64,000 bases of DNA from Exiguobacterium alkaliphilum 12/1 (GCF_000714435.1 NZ_JJMW01000019.1:124001-188000); one strand, 5' to 3'. Shown: positions 47,863 to 56,933, counted from the first letter of the stretch. The notes: generated from the sequence alone by a model not told the origin. Made by a program: numbers and translations.

Positions 47863-48660
47863 TTGAAAACATGGTGGTACTGGACGCTCGTCCTCGTGCT
47901 GACTTTCATCCTTTCCGGGTGTACGGCCGATGATTGGTTCGGTCCGCAAATCGACCCGCCGGAGTCGCTGACCGAGCTCGAAGGCGACTATCCGAGCGCT
48001 GACGTGACGCAACAAGTGAAGCGCCCGATTGGGAAGACCGAGTCGGTCACGCTCGACCGCGTCGTCGACGGCGATACGCTTAAAGTTGAATTCGAGAACG
48101 GGGCGACGGAATCGATTCGCCTCTTGCTCGTCGACACACCGGAGACGAGCCATCCGACGCTCCCGGTCCAACCGTTCGGGGAAGAGGCGAAAGCGTTCGT
48201 GACGCGCTGGCTCCCTGAAGGCGACACCGTCACGCTCGAATATGACGTCGGGCGCTACGACCGGTATCAGCGTACGCTCGCCTACGTCTGGTATGACGGG
48301 GTGATGGTAAACGAGGAACTGTTGCGTCGGGGCCTTGCCCGCGTCGCTTACGTCTATGCGCCGAACACGCAACACGTCGATGCGTTCCGGGACGTCGAGC
48401 GGGCCGCGCGCCGACAATTGCTCGGCATTTGGAGTCTCGAGGATTACGTCACCGGCAACGGCTTTGACCACGAGGCGATCGAACCGGCCAAGCCGACTCA
48501 AGAGACAGACGACTGTGACATCAAAGGCAACATCAACCGGGACGGCGAGAAGATTTACCACGTCCCGGGCGGCGCCAGCTATGAGCGGACGGTGCCGGAA
48601 GCGATGTTTTGCAGCGAACGAGAAGCGGAGGCGGCAGGGTTCCGTAAAGCGGCCCGATAA
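47863..48660 (+). CDS. Secreted thermonuclease-like lipoprotein
   Basis: 265 residues from a TTG at 47863 preceded by GAGGTGAG. Signal peptide with lipobox LSGC, Cys at residue 20, so it should sit on the outer face of the membrane. Staphylococcal-nuclease domain: VDGDTLKVE, IRLLLVDTPET and YDRYQRTLAYVW hold the expected Asp, Arg and Glu residues. The C-terminus (about 218-260; DCDIKGNINRDGEKIYHVPG) resembles the sunset domain found in secreted nucleases. It may feed nucleotides to the importer upstream, although a terminator separates them. Confidence 0.9.
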   Translation: MKTWWYWTLVLVLTFILSGCTADDWFGPQIDPPESLTELEGDYPSADVTQQVKRPIGKTESVTLDRVVDGDTLKVEFENGATESIRLLLVDTPETSHPTLPVQPFGEEAKAFVTRWLPEGDTVTLEYDVGRYDRYQRTLAYVWYDGVMVNEELLRRGLARVAYVYAPNTQHVDAFRDVERAARRQLLGIWSLEDYVTGNGFDHEAIEPAKPTQETDDCDIKGNINRDGEKIYHVPGGASYERTVPEAMFCSEREAEAAGFRKAAR

Positions 48661-48704
48661 AAAGAAAAGAGAGACATGTATGTCTTGGACACACATGTCT
48701 CTCT
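48661..48704. terminator. Convergent terminator between nuclease and ferredoxin genes
   Basis: A 12-bp perfect stem (48668-48679 with 48693-48704) with a 13-base loop. On the minus strand it is followed by TTTTCTTT, so it best serves the ferredoxin gene. Confidence 0.75.
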
Positions 48705-48708
48705 CCGC

Positions 48709-49048
<340 letters not shown>

Positions 49049-49101
49049 TGAGGAAACGAACATCGTTTTGGAAGGATAATGATTGAGAAGGAGGTGGGCC
49101 G

Positions 49102-50124
49102 ATGGTGCACTTGGCTGACGGGGTGTTGCTCCTCGCGATTGACCGATTGAAAGGAGAGCGAAGTGAGCGCAGTCTGTTTCATGTGTTGAACGGTAAACGT
49201 TCGGCGACGACGTTACAAGATGCATTCTTTTATGACCTCGAACCGATCTTTGGGCTGTTCCCTTACACGAAGTACGATTACGAGAAACTGCTCGCCTCGT
49301 TCGAGAAACGAGGCTGGCTCAACCGCTCGAGCTTCAGCTTGACGGAAGCCGGCGCTATGCTTGCTTCTCCAGAAGCCGTCCGTGATTTGTTCGAACGTCT
49401 CGGTGGGGAACAGCGAGACTATGCGACGATGACGTGGAAACGGCTCAGTCTGTTCATCCAAACGTTCATGTCGCTCGAACATAAGCGCACGTTTTACCCT
49501 GTCCAAGCCGACCGGCACGCCGAGCGCTGGGTGAAGCAAGTCGTCCGGACAGAGCGGGATTGGCGCCCGCTCATCCAAGCGTTTCATGAAGAGCTCGAGA
49601 CGGCTCTCGATGAAGTCGGTGACCCGTATGCGACGGCGGTCGTCTATCGATTCACCGGCGCGTTCGAGACCGGATATACGTATGAACAAATCGCTTCACT
49701 CCTCGACGTCGATGCCCGGACGGCACGGCTCTATTTTTTGGCAGGGTGGAGCGCGCTGTTGCACCACTTGCCGGAAGACGCGAAACTGAGAGGGTTCACG
49801 TCCGGTCTCACGACGGAACGGATGACGCTGTCGGCCCGGGAATCATACGAACTGTTCGCCGGCGGTCGGACGTTCAATCAAGTCCAATCGATTCGGCGCT
49901 TGCGCACGTCGACGATTGAAGATCACGTCGTCGAGATGGCGATGTATCTCGAGGCGTTCCCGCTCGACCAGTTCGTGCCGACAGAACAGATCGTCATGGT
50001 CGAGCAAATGCGGGAACCGGACAGCTGGGCGCTCAAGCCGGTGTTCGACCAAATCGAGACGATCAGCTATTATCAAATCCGACTCGTGTTCGCGAGGTTG
50101 AAACGAGGTGAGACGTTTGTATGA
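49102..50124 (+). CDS. YpbB-like helix-turn-helix protein
   Basis: 340 residues. No catalytic motif seen. The C-terminal part (about 250-295) carries a helix-turn-helix-like segment (SYELFAGGRTFNQVQSIRRLRTSTIEDHVVEMA), similar to the HTH domain found at the end of RecQ and YpbB proteins. It overlaps recS by 8-17 bases and always accompanies it in Bacilli, so it may work with the helicase as a separate partner. Function otherwise unknown. Confidence 0.8.
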   Translation: MVHLADGVLLLAIDRLKGERSERSLFHVLNGKRSATTLQDAFFYDLEPIFGLFPYTKYDYEKLLASFEKRGWLNRSSFSLTEAGAMLASPEAVRDLFERLGGEQRDYATMTWKRLSLFIQTFMSLEHKRTFYPVQADRHAERWVKQVVRTERDWRPLIQAFHEELETALDEVGDPYATAVVYRFTGAFETGYTYEQIASLLDVDARTARLYFLAGWSALLHHLPEDAKLRGFTSGLTTERMTLSARESYELFAGGRTFNQVQSIRRLRTSTIEDHVVEMAMYLEAFPLDQFVPTEQIVMVEQMREPDSWALKPVFDQIETISYYQIRLVFARLKRGETFV

Positions 50125-51535
50125 AAAAACATTGAAGCGGGTGTTCGGCTATGACGCGTTCCGAGAAGGGCAGCGCGACGTCATCGAAGCAGTCGCAGAC
50201 GGGCAGGACGTGCTCGCCATCATGCCGACGGGGGCCGGCAAGTCGTTGACGTTCCAGCTACCGTCCTATATTAAGAACGACGGCTTGACGATTATCGTCT
50301 CGCCGCTCTTGTCATTGATCGAGGACCAGATGCTTCATATCCGTGAGCGTGGGGAACGTGGCGTGGCGCGGCTGACTTCGATGGAGACGCTCGAAGAGAA
50401 GCAAGCGATTTTGAACCACTTGAAGCGATACCGTTTCTTATATCTCTCTCCGGAACAGCTCGCCGTGCCACACGTGACGAGGGCGCTCGCGCGCACCCCG
50501 ATTCAGATGCTCGTCATCGACGAGGCGCACTGCATCTCGCAGTGGGGCCATGAGTTCAGACCGGAATACGCACGACTCGGCGAGCTCCGTAAACAGCTCG
50601 GCAGCCCACAGTGCATGGCCGTCACGGCGACGGCTCCTGAGGCTGTGAAGAAGGACATCATCGAGAAGTTGGCGCTGTTCAATCCGGCCCAATTCGTCCA
50701 TTCGGCGAACCGTCCGGAGATTCGACTCATCGTCGAACGTCTCCTCGGCGAACAGAAGCTACCGCGTTTAATCGAACTCGTGCGCGACGTGCCGAAACCG
50801 GCCGTCGTTTACACGGCAACACGGCGTGAGGCGGAATCGCTCGCCCTCTCGCTCGACGACGCCTTGTTTTATCATGGCGGCATGTCGACCGAGGATCGCC
50901 GGCTCGTCCAGTCCCAGTTTTTACGGGACGAGGTCGCTGTCATGGTGTGTACGAGCGCGTTCGGGATGGGCGTCAATAAAGACAACGTCCGAAGCGTGAT
51001 TCACTTCCAGCTGCCGGCGACGCTCGAGGCGTATATGCAAGAGATTGGTCGGGCCGGCCGCGACGGGGAAGCTGCGTTCGCGGTATTGTTGTACGCAGAC
51101 GGAGATGAGCGGATTCAACAGTTCTTGATTGACCAGCAGTATCCGAAAGAAAAAGACATCCGAGTCGCCTATTTCGAACGCGAGAACGGGACGAGTCTAT
51201 CCCACTTGCCGCGCCTGCTCCGGATGAACGAGGAAGACCCGGTATTCGGGCTCTTGAAACAGATGCTCTCAGAACGGACGCTTGCCGGCGCGGTGGATTG
51301 GGTAAAGGAGAGGAAACGCGACCGGTATCGTCAACTCGGTCAAATGATTGACTATGCGCTCATCAAGACGTGTCGCCGCGATTATTTACTCCGTTACTTC
51401 TCTGAGCAACCGATTGACCAAGAGCCGTGCTGTGACGTCTGCGGCCCCATCGCTTTCCCGGAAAACGAGCAAGTTGTGTCTAAAAATGTGACAGATTGGA
51501 AACATCGGTTGAGCCGTATCTTTTCCTTTGATTGA
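50117..51535 (+). CDS. recS: RecQ-family DNA helicase RecS
   Basis: About 472 residues. TTG 50117 sits 5 bases after GAGGTGAG; a GTG at 50108 lies inside that element. Helicase motifs: MPTGAGKS, DEAHCISQWGHEFRPEY (DEAH), and HFQLPATLEAYMQEIGRAGRDG. The Cys cluster (CRR...CCDVC) is near the C-terminus and the HRDC domain is missing, so this is the short RecS type rather than full RecQ. Unwinds DNA 3' to 5' in recombination and fork repair. Confidence 0.94.
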   Translation: MYEKTLKRVFGYDAFREGQRDVIEAVADGQDVLAIMPTGAGKSLTFQLPSYIKNDGLTIIVSPLLSLIEDQMLHIRERGERGVARLTSMETLEEKQAILNHLKRYRFLYLSPEQLAVPHVTRALARTPIQMLVIDEAHCISQWGHEFRPEYARLGELRKQLGSPQCMAVTATAPEAVKKDIIEKLALFNPAQFVHSANRPEIRLIVERLLGEQKLPRLIELVRDVPKPAVVYTATRREAESLALSLDDALFYHGGMSTEDRRLVQSQFLRDEVAVMVCTSAFGMGVNKDNVRSVIHFQLPATLEAYMQEIGRAGRDGEAAFAVLLYADGDERIQQFLIDQQYPKEKDIRVAYFERENGTSLSHLPRLLRMNEEDPVFGLLKQMLSERTLAGAVDWVKERKRDRYRQLGQMIDYALIKTCRRDYLLRYFSEQPIDQEPCCDVCGPIAFPENEQVVSKNVTDWKHRLSRIFSFD

Positions 51536-51576
51536 TATCATAGTAAAATGATAAAAAAGGTAAAGGAGGATGTGCG

Positions 51577-51780
51577 TTGCGACATCGGAACCAGGCGGAT
51601 TCACTCCGTGAAAAAGTGGTGGATACGTTGCCGTCTCGATCGGCACGACAAGAACACGAGCGTAAAGAAAAACTGAATGACAATTGGCTGAAGCGGCCTC
51701 TTGCCATGATGCTGACCCTTTCCATGTTTGCTATTATATTGGCATTTTTATATATAGGACGTCATGCAATCTTCTTTTGA
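51577..51780 (+). CDS. Small single-span membrane protein
   Basis: 67 residues from a TTG with AAAGGAGG seven bases upstream. Charged N-terminal half (RSARQEHERKEKL) and one membrane helix at about residues 43-62, so the N-terminus is probably cytoplasmic. No recognised family. A good terminator follows directly, which supports it being a real gene. Confidence 0.65.
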   Translation: MRHRNQADSLREKVVDTLPSRSARQEHERKEKLNDNWLKRPLAMMLTLSMFAIILAFLYIGRHAIFF

Positions 51781-51781
51781 C

Positions 51782-51809
51782 AATACGGCGGAACGGCCGT
51801 ATTTTTTTT
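51782..51809 (+). terminator. Terminator after the small membrane protein gene
   Basis: AATACGGC (51782-51789) pairs with GCCGTATT (51796-51803), followed by a T run to 51809. Confidence 0.85.
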
Positions 51810-51847
51810 ATGGATTTGACTGTAAGACAATTCCTTTCCGTGAAAGT

Positions 51848-51876
51848 TTGGAAGTGGTTCACCAATTTCTTATGAA
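51848..51876 (+). promoter_or_regulatory. Candidate promoter of the CarH-like gene
   Basis: TTGGAA (51848-51853) and TATGAA (51871-51876), spacing 17. A TATACT at 51915 is an alternative -10 without a good -35. Confidence 0.4.
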
Positions 51877-51880
51877 ATTG
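51863..51880. repeat. Perfect inverted repeat overlapping the candidate -10
   Basis: CAATTTC and GAAATTG are exact inverted repeats around TTAT. The palindrome covers the candidate -10 of the CarH-like gene, as expected for an operator of an autorepressor. Confidence 0.5.
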
Positions 51881-51954
51881 CACAATAAAACAGGCGAAGT
51901 ACCGACGGGCGGTCTATACTGAAAGAGAAGACTAGTAGGAGAGGTGGGGCTGTG

Positions 51955-52812
51955 ATGCCAAAATACTCCATAAAGACGGTCGCATCACTCACCGGAGTGA
52001 ACCCGACGACGATTAGGGCGTGGGAGCGACGTTATCAGTTCATCGTCCCAAGCCGGACCGAATCGGGGCACCGTCTGTATTCAGAACAAGATGTCGAAAA
52101 AATCAAATGGGTCGTCGAGAAGCAACGCGAAGGGTTGACCGTCTCCCAAGCGATTCAACAGCTGCATAAAGCACCCGAACCGAAGCCGGACCGTCTTTAC
52201 GACGAAGAGTTAAAGGACGGGCTGATGGAGGCGCTACTGACGTTTGATGAGCGACAAGCCCACGATTTGATTAACCGGGCCTTCAACACGTTCAGTTTTG
52301 AGAAAGTGACGACAGATATTATCGCCCCGTTGCTGATGGATATCGGGACGCGTTGGGAGAACGGCACGATCACCATCGCCCATGAACATTTTGCGACGGC
52401 GTTTCTTCGCTCGAGGCTGTCAACGTTGTCGCTCCAGATGCCGATGAACCCGTTCTTGCCGCGAATCGTCTGCGTGTGCGCTCCCGACGAGATGCATGAG
52501 ATTGGCCTCCTGTTCGTGACGCTCTATTTGCGTCAGCATGGCTATGACGTCATTTTCCTCGGCTCAGGCATCCCGAAAGAAGATTTGGGCACGGCGTTAC
52601 ACGATATCGACGCCAAATGCCTAATCTTCTCATGTACGTTGACCGAACATTTGAACGGGCTCGAGGAGGCGATGGCGTACGTCCGTGCGGAGCATACGGA
52701 CCTCGTCATCGGTGTCGGCGGATACGCCGTCAGCCAGCACGCGGATCGGTTCGGAAGCTCATTTTTAGGCAATTCGCCTGAAGCGTGGACGGAGTGGCTT
52801 TCAACTATTTGA
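51955..52812 (+). CDS. MerR-family regulator with B12-binding domain (CarH/LitR-like)
   Basis: 285 residues from ATG 51955, seven bases after GAGGTGG. MerR-type helix-turn-helix at residues 4-50 (SLTGVNPTTIRAWERRYQF), then a four-helix bundle cap and a cobalamin-binding Rossmann domain. The CarH signature W-x9-EH is intact (Trp134, Glu144, His145), and the axial-ligand motif reads EMHEIG with His181. These positions align closely with Thermus CarH (Trp131, Glu141, His142, His177), a light receptor using adenosylcobalamin. The residue following Trp is Glu135 instead of the His needed for the light-state bis-His ligation in Thermus. Target genes unknown; no carotenoid gene lies nearby. Confidence 0.87.
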   Translation: MPKYSIKTVASLTGVNPTTIRAWERRYQFIVPSRTESGHRLYSEQDVEKIKWVVEKQREGLTVSQAIQQLHKAPEPKPDRLYDEELKDGLMEALLTFDERQAHDLINRAFNTFSFEKVTTDIIAPLLMDIGTRWENGTITIAHEHFATAFLRSRLSTLSLQMPMNPFLPRIVCVCAPDEMHEIGLLFVTLYLRQHGYDVIFLGSGIPKEDLGTALHDIDAKCLIFSCTLTEHLNGLEEAMAYVRAEHTDLVIGVGGYAVSQHADRFGSSFLGNSPEAWTEWLSTI

Positions 52813-52876
52813 CAGTTCGGCCAAACGAGAGTAGCTTATTAATATGTAGCAACGACTAGTGTTTGGAGGTTTTCGT

Positions 52877-53458
52877 TTGAGATTTGAAAAACAAACAAAA
52901 GAACATTTACGGGTCTACTTGACGGCCAACGAGTTATCGCTTCGTGGCATCGCGATTGACACGATTGTCGGGGAGACCGGACAAGAGCTTTGGCGCGAGT
53001 TGCTCGAGACGGCGGAAGCCGAATACGGGTTCAGCCCGCAAGGTGCCGTCGATTTGAACGTGACGATGTTTCCCCGCGACGGGATCGTCATCGACGTGCA
53101 AAAAGTCGGCGCGCTCGAGTCCGAGGCGGACCAAGAACAAGTCGAGATCCGTTTGACGATCGATGTGATTCATCACTTGATCTATCAGTTTAAGGACATC
53201 GAGGACGTCATTGACGCGTCGGTCAGCCTATACCCGCATATGCATGCGACGGACCATGGCGGCGCGCTCTACCATTATGACGGGCACTACTATTTGCATT
53301 TCGCAGAAGTGTTGAACCCGCAAGTCGAGGAGAGGCTCGCCGCCATCTTGTCCGAGTACGGCAAGACGACGACCGTGAGCCCGTATATGATGCTCGAGTA
53401 TGGGAAGACAATTCAATCCGTTCAAGCGGTGAAAGAGCTGTACGATACGTTCGCGTGA
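52877..53458 (+). CDS. MecA/YpbH-family adaptor protein
   Basis: 193 residues from a TTG at 52877, seven bases after GGAGG; the upstream GTG (52859) is less likely. The N-terminus MRFEKQTKEHLRVYLTANEL and the acidic middle followed by a C-terminal domain (about 105-190) match the MecA/YpbH adaptors, which deliver substrates to ClpCP. It lies between recS and gudB, as ypbH does in B. subtilis. Confidence 0.82.
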   Translation: MRFEKQTKEHLRVYLTANELSLRGIAIDTIVGETGQELWRELLETAEAEYGFSPQGAVDLNVTMFPRDGIVIDVQKVGALESEADQEQVEIRLTIDVIHHLIYQFKDIEDVIDASVSLYPHMHATDHGGALYHYDGHYYLHFAEVLNPQVEERLAAILSEYGKTTTVSPYMMLEYGKTIQSVQAVKELYDTFA

Positions 53459-53504
53459 GTACGGCTTTTTCACCGTTCTGTTTCTATTGTTTTTTCGTCA
53501 TGCG

Positions 53505-53513
53505 TGGTATGAT
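53505..53513 (+). promoter_or_regulatory. Extended -10 promoter upstream of ddl
   Basis: TGGTATGAT at 53505-53513 (TGn plus TATGAT). The -35 region is poor (TATTGT). Confidence 0.5.
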
Positions 53514-53554
53514 AAAACTTGAATTTTTCAGTTGAAAGTCGAAGGAGAGATAAG

Positions 53555-54472
53555 ATGAAAGTCGCTGTGTTATATGGAGGAGTATCAGGAGAGCGTGAAG
53601 TCTCGCTCACGAGCGGAAAAGGCATGATCGAGGCGCTGAAAGAACGAGGTCATGACGTCGTCGCCATCGATTTTCACCCTGAGCGGGCGCATGAGTTGTT
53701 GACGCTTGAAGCGGACGTCGTGTTGAGCGCGCTCCACGGCAAGTACGGGGAAGACGGGCGTGTCCAGTCGCTTCTTGAGATGGCGAATTTGCCTTACACA
53801 GGATCAGGTGTCTTGGCATCGGCACTAGCGATGGATAAAGCACGGGCGAAAATCATCTTTGCGGCAGCGGGCATCCGCGTCGCACGCGACGTACTCGTCG
53901 AGAGCCCGGCCCACGTCGATGCGAAAGTGGCCGAGTGGGGCGGAGAGTTCCCTTGTGTCGTCAAGCCGGCCCAAGAAGGCTCATCGAACGGATTGACGAT
54001 CGCGATGGACGAAACGATGCTTCGCGACGGCATCGCGAAAGCGTTCGAGTGCGATACGGCCGTGTTGGTCGAGCAGTACATTAAAGGGAGAGAGTTGACC
54101 GTACCGGTCATCGGGAACTTCGGTCACGAAGAAGCACTGCCGGTCATCGAGATCATCCCAAAAAATGAGTTTTACGACTACGAGTCGAAATATACAGAAG
54201 GTGGCTCGGTGCACGTCTGTCCGGCTGAACTGCCTGAGGCGTTGACGGAAGAAGTTCAACGTTCGGCCGTGCTCGCGCATCAGGCGCTCGGTTGTGCCGG
54301 CTATTCGCGGTCTGACTTCTTAGTGTCAGAAGACGGCCTCGCCTATATTCTCGAGACGAACACGCTACCGGGGATGACGCCGCTTAGCCTGTTCCCGGAC
54401 AGCGCGCGCGCCGTCGGGATCTCATATGGCGAGCTGCTCGAACGTTTCATCTCGTTAGCGCTAGAAAAATAA
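53555..54472 (+). CDS. ddl: D-alanine-D-alanine ligase
   Basis: 305 residues from ATG 53555 with GAAGGAGAG upstream. Signature blocks: LYGGVSGEREVSLTSGKG, LHGKYGEDGRVQ, ATP-grasp residues and the YDYESKYTEGG loop whose Tyr favours D-Ala over D-lactate. Makes the D-Ala-D-Ala end of the stem peptide. A second wall-precursor enzyme in the window besides murE. Confidence 0.97.
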   Translation: MKVAVLYGGVSGEREVSLTSGKGMIEALKERGHDVVAIDFHPERAHELLTLEADVVLSALHGKYGEDGRVQSLLEMANLPYTGSGVLASALAMDKARAKIIFAAAGIRVARDVLVESPAHVDAKVAEWGGEFPCVVKPAQEGSSNGLTIAMDETMLRDGIAKAFECDTAVLVEQYIKGRELTVPVIGNFGHEEALPVIEIIPKNEFYDYESKYTEGGSVHVCPAELPEALTEEVQRSAVLAHQALGCAGYSRSDFLVSEDGLAYILETNTLPGMTPLSLFPDSARAVGISYGELLERFISLALEK

Positions 54473-54496
54473 GAGGGGGACACCCTTCTTTTTTCT
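54471..54496 (+). terminator. Terminator after ddl
   Basis: An 8-bp stem with one G-U pair (54471-54478 with 54483-54490) around a 4-base loop, followed by a T run. The stem overlaps the stop codon. Confidence 0.7.
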
Positions 54497-54498
54497 TT

Positions 54499-54514
54499 TA
54501 GAAAACGCTTTCAT
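54499..54514. promoter_or_regulatory. cre (CcpA-binding) site upstream of the glutamate dehydrogenase gene
   Basis: TAGAAAACGCTTTCAT differs from the cre consensus at one position. A weaker repeat with three mismatches begins at 54521. A TATACT (54554-54559) may be the -10 of gudB, but no good -35 is seen. CcpA control of glutamate catabolism is known in B. subtilis; binding here is inferred. Confidence 0.6.
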
Positions 54515-54620
54515 TATTTTTGTAAAACCCTTTCAAATTGGTCGTGTATCGGCTATACTTTTAATCGAATACGAGGTTGATTCTTGGGGGAGAATTGACA
54601 ACTTAGGGGAGGAAACCTTC

Positions 54621-55889
54621 ATGATTACGGATCAAGAAAAAGGTCATCAAAAACGAAAGAACATCCTAGAATCGACACAAGAGGTCATTCACGAGGCACT
54701 CGACAAGCTCGGCTACCCGGAAGAGATGTACGAGCTGTTGAAAGAACCGCTCCGGATGTTGACCGTCCGCATCCCGGTCCGCATGGATGACGGTTCGACA
54801 AAAATCTTCACGGGCTACCGGGCCCAGCACAACGATGCTGTCGGTCCGACGAAAGGTGGGATCCGCTTCCACCCGAGCGTGACGGAAGTCGAAGTGAAGG
54901 CGTTGTCGGTATGGATGAGCTTGAAAGCCGGAATCGTCGACCTTCCTTACGGTGGCGGAAAAGGTGGAATCGTCTGTGACCCGCGTGAAATGAGTTTCCG
55001 AGAAATCGAACGTCTGAGCCGGGGCTACGTCCGAGCCATCAGTCAAATCGTCGGTCCGACAAAAGATATCCCGGCACCGGACGTGTTCACGAACTCGCAA
55101 ATCATGGCGTGGATGATGGATGAATACAGCCGAATCGATGAATTCAACTCACCAGGATTCATCACAGGGAAGCCGCTCGTCCTCGGCGGGTCTCATGGTC
55201 GTGAGACGGCGACGGCGAAAGGGGTCGCCATCATGATTCGCGAAGCCGCGCTTCGTCGTGGCATCGAGTTGAAAGGGGCGCGCGTCGTCGTTCAAGGGTT
55301 TGGGAACGCGGGAAGCTTCTTGTCGAAGTTCATGTATGACGCCGGTGCGAAAGTCATCGCCGTCAGTGACGCTTACGGTGCCATCCACGACGAGAACGGG
55401 CTCGATATCCCGTACCTCCTCGACCGTCGAGACTCGTTCGGGACGATTTCGACGCTCTTCAAGAACACGATTTCAAACCAAGAAATGCTCGAACTCGACT
55501 GTGACATTTTAGTGCCTGCTGCAATTGAGAACCAAATCACGGAGACGAACGCTGACAACATTAAAGCCTCGATCGTCGTCGAGGCTGCGAACGGACCGAC
55601 GACGAACGAAGCGACCCGCATCTTGACGGAGCGTGGCATCTTGCTCGTGCCGGACGTGCTCGCCTCGAGCGGCGGTGTGACGGTCTCTTACTTTGAGTGG
55701 GTGCAAAATAACCAAGGCTACTATTGGACGGAGGAAGAAGTCGAAGAGAAGCTTGAAAAAGTGCTCGTCCACTCATTCAACACCGTCTACAATACGGCTT
55801 CGGCCCGTAAAGTCGACATGCGTCTCGCCGCCTATATGGTCGGCGTTCGTAAGATGGCGGAAGCGTCACGTTTCCGCGGCTGGGTTTAA
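54621..55889 (+). CDS. gudB: NAD-type glutamate dehydrogenase (GudB/RocG family)
   Basis: 422 residues, family length. Catalytic Lys in LPYGGGKGGI, upstream GPTKGGIRFHP, Rossmann motif GFGNAGSF and the C-terminal ASSGGVTVSYFEW. It deaminates glutamate to 2-oxoglutarate. The triplet VKA occurs only once, so the inactivating duplication seen in laboratory B. subtilis gudB is absent. Gene order with ypdA matches gudB. Confidence 0.95.
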   Translation: MITDQEKGHQKRKNILESTQEVIHEALDKLGYPEEMYELLKEPLRMLTVRIPVRMDDGSTKIFTGYRAQHNDAVGPTKGGIRFHPSVTEVEVKALSVWMSLKAGIVDLPYGGGKGGIVCDPREMSFREIERLSRGYVRAISQIVGPTKDIPAPDVFTNSQIMAWMMDEYSRIDEFNSPGFITGKPLVLGGSHGRETATAKGVAIMIREAALRRGIELKGARVVVQGFGNAGSFLSKFMYDAGAKVIAVSDAYGAIHDENGLDIPYLLDRRDSFGTISTLFKNTISNQEMLELDCDILVPAAIENQITETNADNIKASIVVEAANGPTTNEATRILTERGILLVPDVLASSGGVTVSYFEWVQNNQGYYWTEEEVEEKLEKVLVHSFNTVYNTASARKVDMRLAAYMVGVRKMAEASRFRGWV

Positions 55890-55902
55890 ATCTAGTCATA
55901 GA

Positions 55903-55944
55903 AAAAGAGGGAAGACCTGATTCGTCAGGTCTTCCCTCTTTGTC
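55903..55944. terminator. Bidirectional terminator between gudB and ypdA
   Basis: A 17-bp perfect stem (55905-55921 with 55926-55942) with a TTCG loop. T runs occur on both strands, suiting these convergent genes. Confidence 0.9.
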
Positions 55945-55946
55945 GT

Positions 55947-56933
55947 TTAGGATGTCACACCGTTACGCTCCCGAAGCGTCTCGGCAATGGCTTTTCCGTG
56001 GAACCGTCCATTCTCGATGAAAATCTTGTTGGCATCGTTACCCGCAGCGACGACACCGGCGATGAAGAGGCCTTCGACGTTCGTCTCGTACGTGTCTTCG
56101 TCAAACGACGGGACACCCGTCTCGTCGTCAATCGTCACGCCAGACTCGGCGAACAGGCCGTGGTCAGGCAAATAACCAGTCATCGCGAGGACGTGGTCGG
56201 CCGCGACGCTCTTTTCGACCCCGTGCTGGCGATAGACGACGCGGTCCGTCTCGATGCGGACGATTTCGGTCTCGAGTTCGTAACGAACTTTTTCGTGCCG
56301 CACGAGGGAGTCGAACGCCGGGAGCACCCACGGTTTGACCGAAGGGCTGTAGCCGTCGCCCCGATAGAGCACCGTCACGTGCGCGCCGGCCTTCTCGAGC
56401 TCGATGGCGGCGTCGACGGCCGAGTTTTTGCCGCCGATGACGATCACGCGTTGCCGATAATACGGATGCGCTTCCTTAAAGTAATGCGAGACGTGCGGTA
56501 GCTCCTCGCCCGGTACATCAAGATTCCGGGGGCGGCCGTAGTAGCCCGTCGCGAGGACGACATAGTCGGCGGTCCGTACTGTCGTCCCGTGCCGTTCATG
56601 ATGCGACGTGACGGTGAATCGTCCGTCTTCTTTGTCAATCGATGTCACCGTCTCGAACGGCTTGACGTCGAGATTCATCCGGCTCACGACTTCACGGTAA
56701 TAGACGAGCGCGTCTTGGCGTCTCGGCTTCAAATCTTTACAGATGAACGGGATATCCCCGATCTCGAGTAAGTTCGCAGACGAGAAAAACGTCTGATGGG
56801 TCGGATAATGGTAAATCGCATCGACGATGTTGCCCCGTTCGATGACGGTGCACGAGATGCCGATCCGTTCTAGTTCGATGGCCGCCGACAAGCCGCAAGG
56901 GCCGGCGCCGACGATGATCGCCTGTTTCTTCAA
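55947..56933 (-). CDS. ypdA: Bacillithiol disulfide reductase YpdA
   Basis: 328 residues from the TTG at 56933, six bases after GAGGTG; longer starts exist upstream. FAD-binding motif VGAGPCGLSAA with Cys13, matching the Cys14 that reduces bacillithiol disulfide in relatives; YPTHQTFFSS and the second Rossmann GGKNSAVDAAIEL for NADPH follow. Implies a bacillithiol-based redox buffer. Probably co-transcribed with ansA, 50 bases upstream. Confidence 0.94.
   Translation of the reverse strand: MKKQAIIVGAGPCGLSAAIELERIGISCTVIERGNIVDAIYHYPTHQTFFSSANLLEIGDIPFICKDLKPRRQDALVYYREVVSRMNLDVKPFETVTSIDKEDGRFTVTSHHERHGTTVRTADYVVLATGYYGRPRNLDVPGEELPHVSHYFKEAHPYYRQRVIVIGGKNSAVDAAIELEKAGAHVTVLYRGDGYSPSVKPWVLPAFDSLVRHEKVRYELETEIVRIETDRVVYRQHGVEKSVAADHVLAMTGYLPDHGLFAESGVTIDDETGVPSFDEDTYETNVEGLFIAGVVAAGNDANKIFIENGRFHGKAIAETLRERNGVTS

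Noticed and set aside
47821-48696. 291-codon minus-strand frame over the nuclease gene
   Set aside because: The plus-strand lipoprotein with intact nuclease motifs explains the region; the minus frame also crosses the terminator.
54621-55889. Inactivating internal duplication in glutamate dehydrogenase as in B. subtilis 168 gudB
   Set aside because: The VKA triplet is present once and the frame is normal length.
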